Assembly: GCA_017551865.1 (NCBI GenBank)
Contig: JAFZKB010000027.1
Span: 1-64,000, forward strand
Source: Clostridiales bacterium
GTDB taxonomy: Bacteria > Bacillota > Clostridia > Saccharofermentanales > Saccharofermentanaceae
Length of the DNA: 64,000 bases
Reading direction: 5' to 3'
Both the position numbers and the translations under genes were made by a program. The notes beneath the pieces were generated by a model. It was not told the DNA's origin, did no database searches, and saw only the letters and a list, made by a program, of their open reading frames with translations. Shown here piece by piece: positions 54,715 through 62,618 of this stretch. Position 1 is the stretch's first letter; the number at the start of each line of letters is the position of its first letter.

Positions 54715-55842
54715 TTACGGGCACAAAATGCGGATATATCTTTCTTCTTCGCCGTAAAGTATGGATTCGACCATCTTTTGAAGCTCATCCTCGGAATACG
54801 GAGGACGGACCGCTTCGATACCGCGCCAGGTGTTTCTTCCACATGTTTTACTTAGATACATGGCCTGGTCAGCGATCTTTACGTGATCCGAAACGCTGAT
54901 GCCCGTAGGGTTATTCCTAAGAAGAGGGAACGGTGTATAGCCGATACTACAGGTCACCGGACGGTTCTTCCCTGCCCCCTGACCCGTGATGCGAACATTC
55001 TTTTCAAAGACCGCACGGACATTCTCAGCATAAGACTCCATGCTCTCGGGGTAATTCAGGCAGACGACCAGGAGGAATTCCTCACCACCGTTACGAACGA
55101 CAACGCCCTTATTCGCAACAATCTTACGGAGGGTCTTGCCGACCAGCGCAAGGATCACGTCACCATACTGATGGCCGAATTCGTCGTTGATACGCTTAAA
55201 GTGGTCGATATCGATCATGAAGATTGCGTATTCACTGCTGCCGTAGGTCTTCATCGTGCCGGCATTATTCATGTCGCAGAGCATCTCCGTCTTTAACATC
55301 TGGGACAGCACCTGCTGGAAATACTTTCTGTTGAAGCATCCGGTCGTCTCATCATAGTACTTCTCGTTACCGGCAATGGTTATATACTTATCAATTGAAT
55401 CGACCCAGGTACCTGTTGTAGAAACCTTGATGAACGGGTTCTCTTCGACGAGCTGGCGCATTTCTGCCGGAAAAGCAGCTGCTGCCTTCTCTGTCTTTTC
55501 GGAAATCTCCTTAATAATGTTCTCTGTCGGCGCCATGATCATGCGGTCGTAAAGCCAGACAAAGAAGGTTCCCATAAGGAAATCGATCAAAAGCATGCCG
55601 AGGGAGATCGTAAGAAGAACGAGTCCCTGATCACGAGGCATCTTATGGATCGGCACGAAGCTTTCGTAGCCCATAATGAAGCTTAGGAAAGAAAACAGGA
55701 AAAGACCGACGACAAAAAGGAAAACAGTAGCACAAAGGTATATAAATGTCGCAGCTTCCTTAAGCGTCTTCCATCTGCAGATGGCAAACACTCCCTGCAT
55801 AAACTTTGTAAACTTTCGTACTTTATAACTGAAAGTCATCAT
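54715..55842 (-). CDS. Membrane diguanylate cyclase (GGDEF domain)
   Basis: Makes cyclic di-GMP from GTP. It has 375 residues. Two TM helices lie near 30-55 and 73-97; the region between and after them has no PAS or other known sensor domain. The GGDEF domain (about 175-345) has the active-site motif in VRNGGEEFLLVV, and the metal and substrate residues MIDIDHFKRINDEFGHQYGD are present in blocks. The inhibitory RxxD site five residues before GGEEF is missing (ANKG instead), so product inhibition there is not expected. Convergent with nothing; rpsO lies 113 bp downstream with its own promoter. Confidence 0.92.
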   Translation of the reverse strand: MMTFSYKVRKFTKFMQGVFAICRWKTLKEAATFIYLCATVFLFVVGLFLFSFLSFIMGYESFVPIHKMPRDQGLVLLTISLGMLLIDFLMGTFFVWLYDRMIMAPTENIIKEISEKTEKAAAAFPAEMRQLVEENPFIKVSTTGTWVDSIDKYITIAGNEKYYDETTGCFNRKYFQQVLSQMLKTEMLCDMNNAGTMKTYGSSEYAIFMIDIDHFKRINDEFGHQYGDVILALVGKTLRKIVANKGVVVRNGGEEFLLVVCLNYPESMESYAENVRAVFEKNVRITGQGAGKNRPVTCSIGYTPFPLLRNNPTGISVSDHVKIADQAMYLSKTCGRNTWRGIEAVRPPYSEDELQKMVESILYGEEERYIRILCP

Positions 55843-55933
55843 TCTTCCCCCATACTAACCTCATATTATGGATTATAACATTACTGCATATTTTAAATTG
55901 CGAATTATCTGTAAACATTATCACATTTCACTC

Positions 55934-55962
55934 TTTACTTTATCGGGAATATGTTTTAGCAT
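55934..55962 (+). promoter_or_regulatory. pfp promoter
   Basis: TTTACT (55934-55939), a 17-nt spacer and TAGCAT (55957-55962) on the plus strand, 52 bp before the pfp start. Confidence 0.5.
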
Positions 55963-56014
55963 TTATGAGGAATTAAACCAGTATTCATTATTTATTTATA
56001 AAGGAGTGTTCATT

Positions 56015-57673
56015 ATGAATCTTTCACCACTTCAGAAAGCCAGATATGAGTATCAGCCGAAGCTTCCGGGCATGCTCAGAAACGGTATCTCAGAAATCTC
56101 CGTAAAAGAAGGCGCAGCTACCGCAAGCGTAGCTGATCAGGACAAGATCCAGGCTCTTTTCCCGAATACATACGGTAAGCCGGAGATCACTTTCGAAAAA
56201 GGCCAGAACACCTCTGCTGCGAAGAAGCAGGTCGTTGGCGTTATCCTTTCCGGTGGACAGGCTCCGGGCGGACACAACGTAATCTCCGGTCTTTACGATG
56301 CTCTGAAGGCAACCAACAAAGAGAATGTTCTCCTCGGCTTCAAGGGCGGTCCGGACGGACTACTTAAGAATGACTATGTTGAGTTCGACGACAAGTTCAT
56401 CGACTCTTACAGAAATACAGGCGGTTTCGATATCATCGGTTCCGGCAGAACAAAGCTCGAGACACAGGAGCAGTTCGCAATCGTTGCTGAAAACGCTAAG
56501 GTAAACGGCCTCACCGCTATCGTTATCATCGGTGGTGACGACTCCAACACTAATGCAGCTACACTTGCCGAGTATATGGCTGCAAACAACACAGGTATCC
56601 AGGTCATCGGTTGCCCGAAGACCATCGACGGCGACCTCAAGAACGAAGATATTGAGGCTTCCTTCGGTTTTGATACAGCAACCAAGACATATTCCGAGCT
56701 CATCGGTAACATCGAGCGTGATGCTAACTCCGCTAAGAAGTACTGGCACTTCATCAAGGTAATGGGCCGTTCTGCTTCTCACGTTGCTCTTGAGTGCGCT
56801 CTGGAGACACAGCCGAACATCTGCCTCATCGGTGAGGAAGTAGCCGCGAAGAAGATGTCTCTTGCACAGATCACCAACTACATCGCTGATGCAGTTGAAA
56901 CACGTGGCAACAATGGCGAGAACTTCGGTGTTGCGATCATTCCGGAAGGTATCGTAGAATTCGTTCCTGAGTTCTCTGCTCTCATCGCTGAGATCAACGA
57001 ACTCCTCGCTGGCGAAAAGACAGCTGCTTTCAATGCTCTTCCTGACTGGAACGCGAAGTACGATTTCATTAAGGCTGGTCTTTCCGCTGACGCTTTCAAG
57101 GTATTCGACATCCTGCCGCAGGGCATCCAGCAGCAGCTCTTCCTCGAGCGTGACCCGCACGGTAACGTTCAGGTTTCCCTCATCGAGTCCGAAAAGCTCT
57201 TCTCCGAAATGGTCAAGGCTGAACTCGCTAAGAGAAAAGAAGCCGGCACATATAAGGGCAAGTTCGGTGCTCAGCACCACTTCTTCGGCTACGAAGGCCG
57301 CTGCGCTTTCCCGTCCAACTTCGATGCTGACTACTGCTACTCTCTTGGTTTCAACGCTTTCATGCTGATCCAGTACGGTTTCACTGGTTACCTCTCCAAG
57401 GTATCCAACATCGCTAAGCCGGCTGACGAGTGGGTTGCCGGTGGTATGCCGATCACCAAGATGATGAACATGGAAAGAAGAAACGGTCAGGATAAGCCGG
57501 TTATCAGAAAGGCTCTCGTTGAGCTCGACGGCAAGCCGTTCAAGTTCTTCGAAGCAAACCGTGAAAAGTGGGCTGTTGAGACATGCTTCACCTATCCGGG
57601 TGCGATCCAGTACTACGGACCTGCAGAGGTTTGCGATCTGACCACCAGAACACTGGCGCTGGAAAAGTCCTGA
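56015..57673 (+). CDS. pfp: Pyrophosphate-fructose 6-phosphate phosphotransferase
   Basis: Glycolytic enzyme that phosphorylates fructose 6-phosphate with pyrophosphate, reversibly. It has 552 residues, the long PFP type. The start at 56015 follows AAAGGAG and replaces a longer frame that begins in the promoter. [13 protein letters not shown] binds phosphate, and GGDDSNTNA with [10 protein letters not shown] carries the aspartate and lysine that mark pyrophosphate rather than ATP use. Codons are strongly biased toward one set (many GCT, GGT, CTC, AAG), as in very highly expressed genes. It stands alone on the plus strand. PPi-dependent glycolysis saves ATP and is common in anaerobes. Confidence 0.95.
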   Translation: MNLSPLQKARYEYQPKLPGMLRNGISEISVKEGAATASVADQDKIQALFPNTYGKPEITFEKGQNTSAAKKQVVGVILSGGQAPGGHNVISGLYDALKATNKENVLLGFKGGPDGLLKNDYVEFDDKFIDSYRNTGGFDIIGSGRTKLETQEQFAIVAENAKVNGLTAIVIIGGDDSNTNAATLAEYMAANNTGIQVIGCPKTIDGDLKNEDIEASFGFDTATKTYSELIGNIERDANSAKKYWHFIKVMGRSASHVALECALETQPNICLIGEEVAAKKMSLAQITNYIADAVETRGNNGENFGVAIIPEGIVEFVPEFSALIAEINELLAGEKTAAFNALPDWNAKYDFIKAGLSADAFKVFDILPQGIQQQLFLERDPHGNVQVSLIESEKLFSEMVKAELAKRKEAGTYKGKFGAQHHFFGYEGRCAFPSNFDADYCYSLGFNAFMLIQYGFTGYLSKVSNIAKPADEWVAGGMPITKMMNMERRNGQDKPVIRKALVELDGKPFKFFEANREKWAVETCFTYPGAIQYYGPAEVCDLTTRTLALEKS

Positions 57674-57701
57674 TCTCATCTTAATACAGTTAAGTGAATC
57701 A

Positions 57702-57735
57702 AAAAGGAGCGTTCCCAATAAGGAGCGCTCCTTTT
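57702..57735. terminator. Bidirectional terminator between pfp and the LRR gene
   Basis: AAAAGGAGCG (57702-57711) pairs with CGCTCCTTTT (57726-57735). It serves pfp on the plus strand and the LRR gene (stop 57762) on the minus strand. Confidence 0.85.
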
Positions 57736-57761
57736 CTATATAAACCTTTGTATGAAAAAAC

Positions 57762-58769
57762 TTACTCTGTAATCAGTTTTGTAAATGTATCGAACTTTAA
57801 GGAGACGATGATCTCCCCGTCATCAAAGCAATCATAGTACTCGTAGAAATCTTCTGTTTCCCTTCTTTCTCTTTCAACTGTGCAATCAAGAAGGTAGTGG
57901 TTATGGCGGACATCGAGCTGTTCGATCATGTTTTTCCGGATATCGATCATCTGAAGAGATCTTAAGCAATCCACATTGAGTTCCGTTAGTTTGTTATTCG
58001 AACACTCGATCATCTCCAGATTCTGACAACGCGAGATACGAAGAGATGTAAGAAGATTGTCCGAACATGCCAGGACGATCAGTTCCGGGCAGTTGACCAG
58101 AAAAAGATCGGTAATATAGCAATTACAGCAGTTCAGATGTTTTAGACGGATGTTTGCTGAAAGATCGAGCCGGTCAATACAATTGGAATCGCAGCGAAGC
58201 TCTGTGAGTTTTCGGTTATGATTTACTTCAAGATGCGGAAGACCGCAGTCAGTGCACTGAAGAACTTCGAGTTCCGTATTAAAGGACAGATCCAGTTTTC
58301 GGAAATTGCATTTCTCACACACAAGCTTTTTAAGCTTCGTATTATGGGAAACATCAAGAGCTTCCATCTTGGAACTTCCGCCGACCCGCAATTCCAGAAG
58401 CTCCATGTTATGAGTCACATCAAGGAAATCGATCGGATTGTTGCCGCAGTCCAAATACGCAAGTGCAAAATTACTGCTCACATCAAGTACCGTCAACTGA
58501 TTAAAACAGCATTTCAACTCCTTGAGCGAGGTATTCTTCGAACAATCTAAAGAGGTAAGTGCATTCCCGTAACAAATGAGTTTTTCGAGATTACTGAAGT
58601 GCTCGATCCCGCAAAGCGAGCTCAACTTACAAAGACTTACGTCTATCTCTTTTATAACATCGATCTCCGCATCACTCAAGAAACCGTCAGCATCCGTATC
58701 GAATCTCTTCAATATCACGGTTCGGAAAGCTTCATCCGGAAAAGATTCCGCATCGATCTTTAAGGGCAT
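57762..58769 (-). CDS. EF-hand/leucine-rich-repeat protein without signal peptide
   Basis: Protein of 335 residues, function unknown. Residues 24-35 (DTDADGFLSDAE) are a canonical EF-hand loop. About 45-290 are some eleven irregular LRR units of about 21-22 residues with frequent Leu, Asn and Cys (pattern LxxLxCxxNxLxxLDLS). The N-terminus aligns with the mature start of the secreted protein at 162 (KID...F...DxNKDG), but here a perfect AAGGAGG directly before the ATG rules out a missed signal peptide. It is therefore probably cytoplasmic, or exported with help. The many cysteines would fit a reducing cytoplasm. It lies 29 bp after the DUF6273/FN3 gene. Confidence 0.82.
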   Translation of the reverse strand: MPLKIDAESFPDEAFRTVILKRFDTDADGFLSDAEIDVIKEIDVSLCKLSSLCGIEHFSNLEKLICYGNALTSLDCSKNTSLKELKCCFNQLTVLDVSSNFALAYLDCGNNPIDFLDVTHNMELLELRVGGSSKMEALDVSHNTKLKKLVCEKCNFRKLDLSFNTELEVLQCTDCGLPHLEVNHNRKLTELRCDSNCIDRLDLSANIRLKHLNCCNCYITDLFLVNCPELIVLACSDNLLTSLRISRCQNLEMIECSNNKLTELNVDCLRSLQMIDIRKNMIEQLDVRHNHYLLDCTVERERRETEDFYEYYDCFDDGEIIVSLKFDTFTKLITE

Positions 58770-58798
58770 GTTGTCCTCCTTAAATGAAAAAGAACAGG

Positions 58799-60592
58799 TC
58801 AGAGTGCGCGTCCGTAAGTATATTTCCCCGGAAGTCCCGGAACAATAGTATTCGACGAATCTCTGTGGAACGGATATACCCAGTAATAGTTATACTCCGA
58901 AGAGGACGCCGTCTTATCTGTATATGTCGTTCCTGCGGCCATTCCGATATAGTGATAGGTCTTATTGGAACCTGTAATTCCATAGATCAGGTAGCCTCCA
59001 GCCGTTGGCGATGCTGACCATGTCAGTTTTACACCTCCTTTTACGGAAGCTGCTTTGAGATTCGTGATCGCCTGGCAGATGCCTTTGGCAAACTTATATG
59101 TACTGCAGTTGCCCGTTACCATATTCCCGTTATTATCCTTATAGTACGGGAATACCCAGTAGTAGTTATAGTCACTGTCCAGCGCATTTTTATCAAGGAA
59201 TGTGTATCCCGCTGTTGTCATCCCGACATATGCGTATTTTCCGTTCTTAACAGCATACACGAGATAGCCGTCAGCACCTACCACAGGCCCCCATTTCAGT
59301 CTTACCTGATTCTTCCCTGCAGATTCTGCACTCAGGTTATATGTTCCGGATAAGGCCGGATTGATTTTAAATGGTTTCCCGGCATAGTCCGTCTCATGAT
59401 TTCCACGAATCTCCTCAGGTACAAGATATACTTTATACTTTATGCCCCAATAACCGAGAGAAAGATCCGAAGGAAGTTCGAATGTGGCGGTTCCAGTGGA
59501 ATTTACGGATCCGGAGACAGAAGCTTTTCCATAATAAAGAATATTGGCCCCTTCATCCACATAATCCTTATCTGTGATCAGAACAGACATCTGCGTAATG
59601 GAAGAAGTTCGAGAACCCGAAACAGTAAACGGGAAAGTGATCTTACTACCTGAATAGGAAGCCTTCTTTCCTGATGTCAGAGTCACGTTCATACCGGCAT
59701 CTTTAAGTGTAAGCTTATATTCTGAACCAATCGCACCATAAGATCCAGAGACCGCCGTCGAGAAAAGAATCGCTGAAGAATCAACATTCAAAGCCGGACT
59801 TACACCGAAACCATAATACACTTCGCCAGAACCCTGATATCCGTCAAAATCGATCTTGGCGATATCTGAACTGTAATTGACCGGAGCCGAACGAAGCCAC
59901 CACATTGCAGATGATCCGCCGGACTTCTTGATCCTGCTGACGATATTCGACCAGTCCCAGTCATCCGAGCTGTATCCTGAAAACGGAAGATAACCATAGT
60001 CGGCATTCAAAACATCTTCAATATCCAGAAGGAAGATCTTCTCGCCTTTTAAAGGTGTATATGTCTCATACGTCTCATTGGTCGAAAGCTCGAGCTGAAG
60101 CTTGTGTGAACTGATCGTACTCTTTGCGATCGAATTTCTTTCAATGGCCGTAAAACAGTTTGCTTTGGTAAGAAACGAGGAACTGTTCATCGTACTGCGA
60201 ATATCGCTATAAGCCCATTCATTCGGTTTGGTAGCGCCTGAATTCGGTACACCATCCTTATCAAAACAATCATAATACAGTATGCTGTCACAATCTAAAA
60301 ACAGAGACGATACTCCAAATCTTGCCGTACTTGGGCAAAGAACTCGATACTTTACCGGAGTGCCATCATATTTTCCGAAATACACATAACTTCCCTTCCA
60401 AGCATCCGAAGCAGCAGTCGGCGTTCTCGGAGATGCCATTCTCGAAGAACCGATACGTGTATTATCTTTCGTCTTGGTAAAATCAGCTATGACCTTCTTT
60501 TCTGTCAAAAGCGTCGGGCAGATGGCAAATGCCATCGAGGCCGTAAGGATCAGTGATCCGGCAGTCTTTAAAGTCTTTCCTTGTCTAATCAT
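58799..60592 (-). CDS. Secreted DUF6273 protein with paired FN3-like domains
   Basis: Exported protein of 597 residues. The start at 60592 follows GGAG; a signal peptide covers about residues 1-37. A DUF6273 domain lies at about 50-265: VYFGKYDGTPVKYRVL, a LYYDCFD block, NEWAYSDIRSTMNS, MWWLRSAP and GVSPALNVD. A beta-rich part (about 280-410) follows. The last 180 residues are an FN3-like pair with YLVYAVKNGKYAYVGMTT and YNYYWVFPYY, closely like the C-terminus of the protein at 162. DUF6273 is widespread in secreted proteins of gut Firmicutes; its role is not established. First gene of a two-gene unit with the LRR protein. Confidence 0.85.
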   Translation of the reverse strand: MIRQGKTLKTAGSLILTASMAFAICPTLLTEKKVIADFTKTKDNTRIGSSRMASPRTPTAASDAWKGSYVYFGKYDGTPVKYRVLCPSTARFGVSSLFLDCDSILYYDCFDKDGVPNSGATKPNEWAYSDIRSTMNSSSFLTKANCFTAIERNSIAKSTISSHKLQLELSTNETYETYTPLKGEKIFLLDIEDVLNADYGYLPFSGYSSDDWDWSNIVSRIKKSGGSSAMWWLRSAPVNYSSDIAKIDFDGYQGSGEVYYGFGVSPALNVDSSAILFSTAVSGSYGAIGSEYKLTLKDAGMNVTLTSGKKASYSGSKITFPFTVSGSRTSSITQMSVLITDKDYVDEGANILYYGKASVSGSVNSTGTATFELPSDLSLGYWGIKYKVYLVPEEIRGNHETDYAGKPFKINPALSGTYNLSAESAGKNQVRLKWGPVVGADGYLVYAVKNGKYAYVGMTTAGYTFLDKNALDSDYNYYWVFPYYKDNNGNMVTGNCSTYKFAKGICQAITNLKAASVKGGVKLTWSASPTAGGYLIYGITGSNKTYHYIGMAAGTTYTDKTASSSEYNYYWVYPFHRDSSNTIVPGLPGKYTYGRAL

Positions 60593-60756
60593 CCTAACAG
60601 AACTCCATGTCGTCAATTTCCGTACATCAAAATTCTACTACTACACATTTTAAAATAAAACCCTGTTACGTGACGGTATTGTCACAGAAGGGTTGAAATC
60701 TCAACGTTTCAGGATTTTGAAATTATTTTTGATTTGATGATTTTGAAAAAAAGCAA

Positions 60757-60786
60757 AAAAAGAGCGCCCGCAAGGGACGCTCTTTT
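60757..60786. terminator. Terminator of the hydrogenase operon
   Basis: AAAAGAGCG pairs with CGCTCTTTT, with CCC/GGG inside and one bulged A. T tracts flank both sides. It lies 23 bp past the hydA stop. Another hairpin with AACCC/GGGTT ends lies at 60659-60694, in the promoter/leader region of the DUF6273 gene. Confidence 0.82.
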
Positions 60787-60808
60787 GGAAGTTTTTTGTC
60801 TACGCATC

Positions 60809-62578
60809 TTACTCTTCGAGTACAGAATCCGGATAGATCTCTCTCTTTGCGTAAGTTGTGTGCAGGAGTTCGTGAGCCAGGTGGCCGTTCGGAGCACCGA
60901 GGAACTCTTTGTAGAGCTTGTCAATCTGAGAGTTCTTGTGGCTCTTGCGCTGCGGCAAGATCTCGTCTTCCTCGTAGAGAGCCTTAGCACGCTCTGCGCG
61001 GATATCGATATCCATGAGCTTCTGAGCCGGAACCTGAGGCTGACCGCCACCGCAGACGCATCCACCGGAGCAACCCATGATCTCAATGAAGGTATACTCA
61101 GGAGCGGAACCGTCCTTGATCGCATCAAGGAGTTTTCTCGCTGCAGCTGTACTGTGGGCAACAGCTACGCGGATGTTCTTACCACCGAGGGTGAGCTCGG
61201 CTTCCTTGATGTCAGCATCTACGCCACGAACTGCCTTGTACTCAAACTCAGGCAGATCTTTTTCTTCGAGAATGTCAGCAACTGTACGAACAGCAGCTTC
61301 CATAACACCACCGGTTGCACCGAAGATAACGGCAGCACCTGTGTACTCGCCCATGAGATCCTGATCCGGACCTTCATCCGGAAGAGAATTGAAATCCATA
61401 CCTGCTTCGCGGATCATACGAGCCAGCTCACGTGTGGTAATTACGATATCAACGTCCTTCAGTCCGTCGGCATTTACGAGTTGCTCACGAGCTGCCTCTG
61501 TCTTCTTGGAAGTACAAGGCATTACAGAAACAACTACGATGTCCTTCGGATCGATATTGTTGTTCTTCGCATAGTAAGTCTTGATAAGAGCACCTTCCAT
61601 CTCGTGCGGAGACTTACATGTAGAAAGGTTCGGGATGAACTCAGGATAATAGAATTCGCAGAAGCGGATCCATCCCGGAGAACAGGAAGTGATCATCGGG
61701 AGAACGCCACCGTTGTTGATACGGTTGAGGAGCTCTGTTCCCTCTTCCATGATGGTAAGGTCAGCACCCCAGTTGGTGTCATAAACCTTATCTGCACCGA
61801 GACGCTTCATAGCAGCGAACATCTTGCCTGTAGCACGGGTTCCGATCGGGAGACCGAACTCTTCACCGATTGCTGCACGGACAGCCGGAGCAACCTGCAT
61901 AACAACGTGCTTAGACGGATCCTGGATTGCAGCCCATACCTTATCGGTCTCTTCTTTTTCATGCAGAGCGCCGACCGGGCAAGCTACGATACACTGACCG
62001 CAGTAGATACACGGAGCATCTGCCATGGAGATATCGTAAGCCGGACCAACAGATGTGGAGAATCCACGGTTGAGGAAGGAAAGAACACCGATGCCCTGCT
62101 TCTTACAAGCAGATACGCAACGACCGCACTTAACGCACTTGCTGCCATCACGAACGATGGAGAAAGACTTGTCATCATAAACGGACGGGCTCTTTACGCC
62201 TTCAAAAGTAACCTTACGGATACCATATTCCTCAGCCAGAGTCTGAAGTTCGCAGTTCTTGTTACGGATACAGGAGAGGCAGTCACGGTTATGATCGGAA
62301 AGGATCATCTCGAGAGTCGCCTTACGGGTATCACGAACTTTCTTACTATTTGTATGAACGACCATACCTTCGCTTACCGGCATAACGCAGGCAGCAGCAA
62401 GAGCACGGGCCTTCTCTACTTCAACGAGGCAAACGCGGCAGGCGCCAACTTCGTTGACATCTTTTAAATAACACAGGGTCGGAATCTTAATGCCGGCTTG
62501 TTTAGCAGCTTCAAGAACGGTGTAGTTCGAAGGAACCTGTACCGAAACCCCATCAATGGTAACATTAACCATATCCAT
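60809..62578 (-). CDS. hydA: [FeFe]-hydrogenase catalytic subunit
   Basis: Catalyses proton reduction or H2 oxidation in a multi-subunit NAD(P)-linked enzyme, 589 residues. ATG at 62578 is chosen since GGAG lies ten bases upstream; a GTG three codons earlier is too close to it. Order: [2Fe-2S] domain (C36, C47, C50, C64), His-Cys3 cluster (H96NRDC...C), two [4Fe-4S] motifs (CVKCGRCVSAC, CIYCGQCIVAC), then the H domain. Its motifs are TSCSPGW (297-303), MPCTSKK (C355) and MGCSGGCVCGGGQP (C503, C507). The second residue of the usual Cys pair in TSCCPGW is serine (S300). It follows the NuoF-like gene by 40 bp. Confidence 0.94.
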   Translation of the reverse strand: MDMVNVTIDGVSVQVPSNYTVLEAAKQAGIKIPTLCYLKDVNEVGACRVCLVEVEKARALAAACVMPVSEGMVVHTNSKKVRDTRKATLEMILSDHNRDCLSCIRNKNCELQTLAEEYGIRKVTFEGVKSPSVYDDKSFSIVRDGSKCVKCGRCVSACKKQGIGVLSFLNRGFSTSVGPAYDISMADAPCIYCGQCIVACPVGALHEKEETDKVWAAIQDPSKHVVMQVAPAVRAAIGEEFGLPIGTRATGKMFAAMKRLGADKVYDTNWGADLTIMEEGTELLNRINNGGVLPMITSCSPGWIRFCEFYYPEFIPNLSTCKSPHEMEGALIKTYYAKNNNIDPKDIVVVSVMPCTSKKTEAAREQLVNADGLKDVDIVITTRELARMIREAGMDFNSLPDEGPDQDLMGEYTGAAVIFGATGGVMEAAVRTVADILEEKDLPEFEYKAVRGVDADIKEAELTLGGKNIRVAVAHSTAAARKLLDAIKDGSAPEYTFIEIMGCSGGCVCGGGQPQVPAQKLMDIDIRAERAKALYEEDEILPQRKSHKNSQIDKLYKEFLGAPNGHLAHELLHTTYAKREIYPDSVLEE

Positions 62579-62618
62579 TTGTTTCACACTCCTTTTTCGA
62601 ATTTAATCGTCTCTTGAA

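Noticed and set aside
56360..57718. Open frame of about 450 codons antisense to pfp
   Set aside because: The strong codon bias of pfp (few stops in the antisense frame) produces it; no start signal or domain.
60734..62467. Open frame of about 577 codons antisense to hydA
   Set aside because: Same cause: opposite a well-supported hydrogenase, no domain, begins inside the terminator.
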